Positions 57,982-64,000 of a stretch of DNA of 64,000 bases are shown here, one piece after another. Origin of the DNA: Corinectria fuckeliana (Eukaryota; Ascomycota; Sordariomycetes; Hypocreales; Nectriaceae); contig WPDH01000064.1 of NCBI GenBank assembly GCA_019137255.1, forward strand, positions 248,715-312,714, given 5' to 3'. Below the pieces are notes generated by a model, which saw nothing but the letters and a program-made list of their open reading frames with translations, was not told the origin of the DNA and ran no database searches. Numbering within the stretch: the first letter of the stretch is position 1; the number at the start of each line of letters is the position of its first letter. The position numbers and the translations under genes were made by a program.

Positions 57982-59798
57982 TTAATGCTTGTGCTTGTCA
58001 CTGTGGTCGTGCGTTTTGCCGTTGGCCCCGTTGGCCTTGTGACCGTCATCGTGATGATCATGCTCTTCCGCCTCGTCCTCCTCATCTACCGACACGTTCA
58101 CCGTTCCCAGGATGAAGTCGTCAAACTTGGCGTTGACCGGCCCTTCCTTGGGCGCAAATCGGACTCGCACCCTCCTCACGCCTCGCACCTTGCCTCCCAC
58201 CTGCGTGCGTATTGCGTCCTCGGCGTCCTTGGCCTGGCCCACGCTCCATGCTCCTGGTACCGCCAGTTCCAAGTCGACCAGGTAATTCTGCCCAGACTTG
58301 ACGCCGCTAACTTCGCGCAGCTCCACGTTGTGCTCGTCGCCCATGTTCACCAGTGCCTTCTGCGTGTGCTTGCGCACCGAACTCTTGATTTCCTCGTCGA
58401 TGCTCTGATCCGCCAGCTCGCAAAATGCCGCCATGGTGTTACCCCAGCCTGCGTGGACCACCATGAAAGAAATCAGCAGCCCGCCGACGGGGTCCAGCCA
58501 CGCGGCGTTCTCAACTGCATTGGCACCCATGATGGCGGCCAACGTCACAAAGCCCGTTAGACTATCGACGCGGTGGTGGATGGCATTGGACGCCAGGACG
58601 GACGATTTGCGTTCCCGCGCAACCTTCATTGCTGTGATTGGTCAATTCCATGATTCTTGCCTTTGGCTAGCGACCCCTGGGATGTAGGTTTTTTGGTCCG
58701 TAAAGAATGACGAAACATGGTTTAAACAAACAAACCTACTTGGAGGGGAAACGAAAATTGCAACTTACTTGCGTGGTATAGCCATTCTTTGACCAATATA
58801 GTTCCTGCAGCCAGCCATGCCGCATGCATGCTCGGGATTCCCATGGCGGCTGCGCCATGGGAATGGCTGTGGCCGTGGCCAACATGCTCCAAGATGTCAT
58901 GCGCCGCCTCCGGGTAGAAATGACCGTAGAGGCTGATGCCGCTTTCCCAGCCCATGTATAGTCCGCCGGCCAACAACATGCCCGAGACGCCGAGTGAGCC
59001 CAAACTCTCAATCTTGCCAAAACCCTGGGGGAACCGGTCGCTCGGCGGCTTCAGGCTCCATGACACGGTCGCAAGCGTGAGAACGTCCGAGGCGAGATCG
59101 GTGATGCTGTGCCAGGCGTCGGCCGTCATGGCCTTGGAGTTAAAAGCCCAGCCGCCGGCGAACTTTGCAATTGCCATGCACAGGTTCGCCAGCAGGCCAA
59201 TCCGGGTGATCCGCACACCCGGGTCGTTCTTGTTGGTCGACGTCAGGAAGGCATTGTCGTGGTGATGGTGGCCGCCGGGGCCGTGGCTGTGGCCGCTGTG
59301 GGCTCGGCTCTGTGATGTCGACGCGGCCATGAAGGATGGTAGCGAGCGAAGTTTGCTGCGCAGGGAGGCTAGATGGGGGAGATTAGGGGGGTAGTGATGG
59401 TGTGCGGCGCGAGATGATGTAGTGGAGGGAGAGGGAGCGGCAGAGGGAGAGAAAGAGGAAGAGGATGAAAATGAGGATGAAGAAGAAGATGAAGACGAGG
59501 TGGCGCGGGCTAGATAAGCGCAACTGGAAAGAGCGACGACGGCCGAAGCAGTCTGGAGGACGCGTAGGCAGGCGACGTGTGGTTTAGGTGTCCTCAGGAG
59601 CAGCATCTGGCCTCGTCCAGGTCGCGAGACATGTCTCCACGACAGGTCGCGGGAGGTGTGGGCGGCGCGGGCGTGGACGTGCGCGTATCTGGGAGCTGGA
59701 GCGGAAGCTGGCGCGGCGGCTGTGGCCGTGGCCGACGCCGACGTCACTCCAGACAGGCACACGTCCAGGCCCACGAGACGCCCAGCCTGGGAACTCAT
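57982..59798 (-). CDS. Cation diffusion facilitator, Mmt1/2-like metal transporter
   Basis: CDF-family metal/proton antiporter; the closest yeast relatives Mmt1 and Mmt2 move iron at the mitochondrial membrane. Two exons, 59798-58769 and 58631-57982 (1680 nt, 559 aa). The N-terminal ~190 residues are low-complexity with long serine runs and an Arg-rich, acid-poor start, plausible as a mitochondrial presequence. The membrane domain begins RITRIGLLANLCMAIAKFAG. Metal-site motifs are SKAMTADAWHSITDLASDVL and, in exon 2, NAIHHRVDSLTGFVTL. A His-rich loop (GHGHSHSHG) and a His-rich C-terminus (HDHHDDGH) are also present. The soluble C-terminal domain includes VDLELAVPG. The start is uncertain: an in-frame ATG at 59606 (MLLLRTPKPHV) would give 495 aa. 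Confidence 0.85.
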
Positions 59799-61120
59799 AC
59801 GGCCGGCCGGGCTGACGCAGGGGGAGGGGGGGCGTGCGTGCGTGCGTGTGTGTGTGTGTGCGTGTTGTGTGTATGTATGCGATTATGAGGGGAAAATTGC
59901 GCCGAAAAGGGAGGACCTCTGCTCGCGTCAAGGAGTCGTCAAGGCCGGTACAGGTGGTGGTGGTGGTGTAAGCCCGTCCGAGAGAGAAGAGAGAGGGAGA
60001 GTGAATGAATGAGAAGGGGAGCTTCCTGTCGGTTGACGATTTCCTAGGCCCGTTAACGGAGGACCGGCGCAGTTGCTCGGGCTCGCCGCAAGCATAGTAG
60101 AGGTTGGGGGTGTTTTTTTTTTGGCTCGGCTGGCCCGGTCTTTTGTTTCTGGGACCTTTTTGACGGGGCAATCTGATGCTGCAATTGGCAGCTAACGTTT
60201 CATCAATCTGATGGATAAATTCCCTGAGAACCCACCCGAGCAGCAGCGCAAACGCGGTTCCGGTCGCCGGAGGTTGGTATTGATTATATACGACGTATTT
60301 GGTACGTTGGGCGTTCTCAGCTCCGGACGAGCTTAGCTCTGACCTGAGCCGGGACGGGAGCCAATGCAATTCAGCGAGCGGTGAATCAGCCTGGCTGGGG
60401 GTTGCCAAATCAGCACCTAGGCCTAGGCTTTCAGTGGATGGGGAGGGGAGTTCAGGGCTATTAGGCCTTCACTCGGGGCCAATTCCAGGGCCATCAGCCG
60501 CGCGCCGTCATCGCCCGCTATCAATGACCGTTGAGCCCCATTGCTGGCTCCCGTCCAGGGCGTGCACAGCCGTAATTCCGATCCCGGCCGCCGCTTCGGG
60601 TCCATGGTTCCTCCCACCTCCCGTCAAATCTTCAAGGCGCCTTTCATTTCCAATCGTTTGGTCATCCTCGCCGCCTTCGTACAGTAATCTAATTAGTCTA
60701 CAAGCCTTGCCCAGTGGGCCATGCTAAAGAGCCCTTGGAAGGGCCCTTTTTTCTTTCTTTTTTTTCGAGCTTCCATTCCATTTGCTGACGAGGGCCACGA
60801 GGCTGAACAGCCATGATGCATGGAGCATGGAAGCCATGAAACCCATGACGCGCTTACTTTGCGACCCTCCGCGGCGATGTTCGCACAATCTGTCAACCCC
60901 AAACTTCGCCTTCGCCGACGGCCAACTTACTACTATGTATGTACCTACAAGACGCGTCCCCAAACTTGCGTAATTCTCGACCTGAGCTTTCATGCGCCCA
61001 CGTAATAATACCCCCCCTCTTAATTTCTCCCCAATCGGTTAATCTTCACGGGGGACCCCCCTGCGCTTTGTTCCATCCCGTCGAGCCAATCCCCCGTCGA
61101 GAATTGGAAACGTCGCCCCA
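59799..61120. promoter_or_regulatory. Divergent promoter region of the Mmt-like gene and the sirtuin
   Basis: 1.3 kb between divergent starts. A GT/GC dinucleotide-rich tract lies at 59833-59880 and a perfect 12-bp palindrome CCTAGGCCTAGG at 60416-60427. Poly-T runs occur near 60112-60122 and 60748-60768. No gene supported. Confidence 0.5.
59833..59880 (+). repeat. GT-rich microsatellite
   Basis: Units of CGTG pass into an uninterrupted (GT)n run and then GTAT units, just upstream of the Mmt-like start codon. Confidence 0.7.
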
Positions 61121-62320
61121 ATGAGGAACACTCTCTTTCGCATCCCGTACACGGATCTTCTGCCTCCGTCGACCATCACGCCCGCTTCGGCAACCTCTCT
61201 TCAGGGAGCCGTCGACGCCCTTCACCGGTTCTTTGCCACTCCGTCCCCGGCGCATTTGCCTCCATCGACCGTCGTTCTCACCGGCGCCGGCCTGTCTGTT
61301 GCTTCGGGCCTCGCCGACTATCGAGGTGTCAAGGGCACGTACAAGGTGAACAAGGAGTACCGTCCCATCTACTACCCCGAGTTCCTCAAGAACCACGAGT
61401 CTCGCAAGCGGTACTGGGCGCGAAGTTTCCTGGGTTGGTCTAGTCTTCACAAGGCTTCACCCAACACTGGCCACCATGCCATCGGGGATCTCGGACAACT
61501 AGGACTGGTTCGGTCTGTGATAACCCAGAACGTCGATTCTTTTCATCCGCAAGCCCACCCCGATTTGCCTACCCTGGAGCTACATGGATATCTGAGATCT
61601 ATCACCTGTACGACTTGCGCCTCTGAATTCTCACGGGCCGAGTTCCAGACCGAGCTGGGTCGCCTCAATCCACGATGGGCTGCCCTGCTCAAGGAAGCGC
61701 TCGCCTCCGGCGCCTTAGATACCGAAGACCCCGCTGAACGGAGGTTTAGAGGCATCAAGGTGAACCCCGACGGTGACGTTGACTTGCCTGACGCCCCTTA
61801 CACAACCTTCAGGTACCCGTCGTGCCCCAAGTGCTTGTCCAACCCACCCTTGCAACCCGATGGCCACCGCCACGTTGTCGAGGTTGATTCGGACGGTGCC
61901 TGGGCCCCTCCCAGTACCGCCGGCGTTCTTAAGCCAGCCGTCGTTATGTTTGGGGAGAGCATCAATCCGGTCGTCAAAGGCGCAGCCGAAGATGCCATTG
62001 ATGGCGCCGGCAAGCTGCTCGTCCTGGGCACCTCGCTCGCCACGTACTCGGCGTGGAGACTCGCTAAGCGCGCTCAAAATCGGGGAATGCCCATGGCCAT
62101 CATCAGCATAGGCGGGGTGAGAGGCGAGGATGGCTTCTTCAATGAGCTGGATCCAAATCAACAAGGCGAGCAAGGCGTAAGAGTCGAGTTGTCCACAGAT
62201 GACCTCCTCCCAGCCCTTGTTTCTGAACTGCGCAAAGACGCCGTGGTCTTGTCGCCCGGAATATCCACATCTGCTGCCGTGCCTGGGAACCATGGCGTCT
62301 TCAAGGACATGCTTTCTTGA
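61121..62320 (+). CDS. NAD-dependent protein deacylase, class II (SIRT4-like) sirtuin
   Basis: Sirtuin that removes acyl groups from lysines using NAD+. Single exon, 399 aa. NAD-binding motifs: TGAGLSVASGLADYRGVKGT, then QNVDSFHPQAH and the catalytic His in LELHGYLRSI. Zinc ligands: two CxxC pairs, CTTC and CPKC, about 70 residues apart, the spacer being longer than in most sirtuins. The later Rossmann strand is LLVLGTSLATYSAWRLAKRA with GES INPVV before it. The N-terminus MRNTLFRIPYTDLLPP resembles SIRT4-type fungal proteins and may carry a weak mitochondrial signal. It converges on the DUF5321-like gene, the stop codons being 37 nt apart. Confidence 0.9.
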   Translation: MRNTLFRIPYTDLLPPSTITPASATSLQGAVDALHRFFATPSPAHLPPSTVVLTGAGLSVASGLADYRGVKGTYKVNKEYRPIYYPEFLKNHESRKRYWARSFLGWSSLHKASPNTGHHAIGDLGQLGLVRSVITQNVDSFHPQAHPDLPTLELHGYLRSITCTTCASEFSRAEFQTELGRLNPRWAALLKEALASGALDTEDPAERRFRGIKVNPDGDVDLPDAPYTTFRYPSCPKCLSNPPLQPDGHRHVVEVDSDGAWAPPSTAGVLKPAVVMFGESINPVVKGAAEDAIDGAGKLLVLGTSLATYSAWRLAKRAQNRGMPMAIISIGGVRGEDGFFNELDPNQQGEQGVRVELSTDDLLPALVSELRKDAVVLSPGISTSAAVPGNHGVFKDMLS

Positions 62321-62357
62321 ATGCTTGTATAGTACCCAAATAAAAACTTGATACCAT

Positions 62358-63015
62358 TTAGAAGAAATTCCCAAGGCTTCCAGCTCGCGCTTTCCTCGGC
62401 GCAGCTTCTGTGGTCGATGTCGGCTCTTCGGGTTGAGGAACAGGCGCCGCCTTTGTGACAAGTTCGGGTTGCTTCGCTTTCTCTTGCTTCTGGGCCTTGC
62501 GTGCCGACTCGTCTCGCTCAATGGCATTCAGAACTACCGATGACATTAGCAAACCGCTCTCGAGGTGTCTGCCGCCCGAAGAACGCACGCTCTTCCCAAT
62601 CCGACTCCTTCTTGGCATCTCCGGTTCCCAGAGTCTTCTCCACATCAACCGGCTCGCCCTTCTGGATCTTCTCCACCACCTCACGGAGGGTGTTGATGCG
62701 AGCCTCCGACTGGCGCATGTACCGGTCAAACGAGTTGCGCAGCGTAATCATCTGGATCGACATGGACCCGATGAGCAAGAACATGGCGATGAAGAACGTC
62801 GCCGGGTTCCATTGCTTCAGCTTCTTGGCCCGGAGTTGGCGGTTCTCCTTGCGAAGCGGCTTCGGCACAAGGGATTTCCAGAACGAGCCGTCGACGACTG
62901 TCGCCGGGGCGGTGCTTGAGAATCTGACGCTGATTCGGGGAACAGAGCATGCCGTCGTGGAGAGCGAAGCAGCTCGTAAGCTACCCGGCCGGGGGAGGAG
63001 GAGTCGAACGGACAT
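62358..63015 (-). CDS. Predicted mitochondrial inner-membrane protein, DUF5321-like
   Basis: Function unknown. Two exons, 63015-62589 and 62533-62358 (603 nt, 200 aa), with GTGCGT donor, CTAATG branch site and GGTAG acceptor. The start MSVRLLLPRPGSLRAASLST is Arg/Ser/Leu-rich and acid-free, a good mitochondrial targeting peptide. One transmembrane helix follows, PATFFIAMFLLIGSMSIQMI, then a predicted coiled segment MRQSEARINTLREVVEKIQK and the charged GTGDAKKESDWEELL. The last 45 residues are Lys/Pro/Thr-rich. This one-helix plus coiled-coil arrangement is that of fungal DUF5321 proteins. It is divergent from the separin gene (318 bp). Confidence 0.75.
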
Positions 63016-63333
63016 TTTTCTAGGTGTGCAGTCTCGTTCGCAAATTTCCAAAGGACAAGTACGGATGTATCGCGACGTTCAGTTTCCGCTCTTCCAAGAC
63101 TCTGTTCCAGAAGAAGTCCAGAGCACGGGCCATCCGATCCGGGGTCCGGGCCGTTGCCCCAGACAACCACCGGTGTCTAGCCCACAACCGCTAACCGGAG
63201 ACTCACGCACTAACATCAATTGCTTCAAGTTGCAGTCTCTCGTTCACTAAATCATATTGTGTCTCCGCTTGGATAAGGAGCTTTTGGAGTTGCTTGCGAC
63301 GGTATGATTTAAGGATTCACGCACATAACATAC
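63016..63333. promoter_or_regulatory. Shared promoter between the DUF5321-like gene and separin
   Basis: 318 bp between two divergent start codons. No motif stood out. Confidence 0.5.
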
Positions 63334-64000
63334 ATGGCTTCATCCCAAGCAAAGGCCGACGCGGTCAAGGCAGCGCTCGCGTCGACCTCGACATGCACAC
63401 CCACCACGGTTGTGACGGTCAAGGAACTACTGCTTCCGGATGCCGAGACTACATCTACAACAGCCACGCGACCGGCGCGATCGAACACGATCCCGAAAAT
63501 GAAGAAGAATGGCACCGGCCGGTCCGCTTCCGCAAAGCCGACTGCCAGCGCGCAACCGGATCAGCTAGCAGTCAAGGACCGAGCTGCGCTGGCAACACAC
63601 ATTATCAACATCACCATCAAGTCGTTAACCGAGGCCGCGAAGCCTCCGCCCCCGGAAACACCGAGTAAACGACAACCTTCCCACAGCGATCTACGAAAAG
63701 GCCCCGGACCACGGACATTAAGGAGATCTCTCTCTGCGCCTCTGTCCCCTATCCAGCCCCGGACCTTGAACCGAACTACCACTTCGCCCAACATTGCCAC
63801 GAAAGCGACGACTTCCCAAACTCCTGCTCAATCGACAGGATGCCTCGCCACAGTCGAGTGTGCGCGTGTCGCATTCGCGTGCCTTCGATCAATCAAGGGC
63901 CCCGTCCAGACGAGCCAAACTGATTTCCAGCTTGAGACTGGCATGTCTGCGTTCATTGGGAAGCTCTTGGGTCTTGGACTTCAGGACCAGGCGATCAAGG
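63334..64000 (+). CDS. Separin (separase, peptidase C50), N-terminal part cut by window edge
   Basis: Separase cleaves cohesin at anaphase onset. An open frame of 222 codons runs from the ATG at 63334 to the last base of the window. It starts MASSQAKADAVKAALASTST, passes through a Thr/Pro/Arg-rich stretch (SLSAPLSPIQPRTLNRTTTS), and enters a helical segment CLATVECARVAFACLRSIKG then LETGMSAFIGKLLGLGLQDQ. These blocks match the N-terminal region of fungal separins, which is a long helical-repeat domain; the His/Cys protease would lie more than a thousand residues downstream. The assignment rests only on this N-terminus. Yeast name ESP1; Bim/cut1 in other fungi. Confidence 0.72.
   Translation, partial: MASSQAKADAVKAALASTSTCTPTTVVTVKELLLPDAETTSTTATRPARSNTIPKMKKNGTGRSASAKPTASAQPDQLAVKDRAALATHIINITIKSLTEAAKPPPPETPSKRQPSHSDLRKGPGPRTLRRSLSAPLSPIQPRTLNRTTTSPNIATKATTSQTPAQSTGCLATVECARVAFACLRSIKGPVQTSQTDFQLETGMSAFIGKLLGLGLQDQAIK

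Noticed and set aside
59584..60408. Long minus-strand frame of 274 codons upstream of the Mmt-like gene
   Set aside because: It overlaps the real CDF exon in another frame, passes through the GT microsatellite and has low-complexity Arg/Pro/Thr composition with no domain.
1..64000. A functional gene cluster for DNA damage and RNA processing
   Set aside because: Many genes share broad themes, but they are conserved housekeeping genes on both strands with separate promoters; ordinary synteny explains it.
1..64000. CRISPR array, phage or bacterial operon features
   Set aside because: No spaced repeats of CRISPR type, and spliceosomal introns throughout show a eukaryotic nuclear sequence.

Overview
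The window looks like a gene-dense stretch of a filamentous ascomycete (Pezizomycotina, probably Sordariomycetes) nuclear genome. The reasons are short introns of about 50-110 nt with GTAAGT/GTATGT donors and CTAAC/CTAAT branch sites, compact intergenic spaces, and a gene set typical of that group (Tel1, Nup192, Slx8, Mip1, Ybp-like, a Vid21-type Eaf1, Spp2, Cwc15, xylulokinase, separin). Most gene models below were assembled by hand from several frames. In every complete multi-exon model the summed exon length is a multiple of three and the spliced protein keeps the family motifs.

Layout. 1-1159 (-): N-terminal part of a cullin-4, running off the left edge. 1793-10951 (-): tel1 (ATM kinase), 8 exons. 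11587-16865 (+): nup192, 6 exons. 17642-19031 (-): slx8 SUMO-targeted RING ligase. 20548-24029 (+): mip1, mitochondrial DNA polymerase. 25032-26880 (+): Yap1-binding/ALF4/glomulin-like protein. 27410-27820 (-): truncated Psq/CENP-B DNA-binding half of a pogo-type transposase. 28928-32395 (+): GT1 sterol glucosyltransferase-like protein. 32733-33809 (-): spp2 splicing factor. 33986-34234: a TA-flanked MITE with 23-bp perfect inverted repeats. 35518-40169 (+): vid21/eaf1, NuA4 scaffold. 40732-42993 (-): NHE/NHX-type Na+/H+ antiporter, whose start codon lies against an unresolved poly-G/NN tract. 43562-46038 (+): a broken gene for an unusual zinc-finger-array plus DEDDh exonuclease protein. 46273-47975 (-): argininosuccinate lyase. 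47976-50836: gene-poor. 50837-51478 (+): Arl3/ARFRP1 GTPase. 51737-52677 (-): exosome Rrp45. 52937-53881 (+): Cwc15. 53952-55880 (-): xylulokinase. 57982-59798 (-): CDF/Mmt-type metal transporter. 61121-62320 (+): class II (SIRT4-like) sirtuin. 62358-63015 (-): DUF5321-like inner-membrane protein. 63334-64000 (+): N-terminus of separin, cut by the right edge.

The genes are housekeeping functions in mostly divergent or convergent pairs and do not form a metabolic cluster. Genome maintenance (tel1, slx8, mip1, cul4, eaf1, separin) and RNA processing (spp2, cwc15, rrp45) are well represented, but this is most simply chromosomal synteny.

The accessory signals are confined to three places: the 27.4-28.9 kb transposase remnant, the MITE at 34 kb, and 43.0-46.1 kb. 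The last is the most interesting. A FAR1/FLYWCH-like region is followed by about fourteen C2HC fingers in tandem, then a DEDDh 3'-5' exonuclease domain with all five catalytic residues, then an acidic tail. The copy carries two in-frame stop codons and two homopolymer frameshifts, and a 10-bp perfect hairpin starts at its stop codon.
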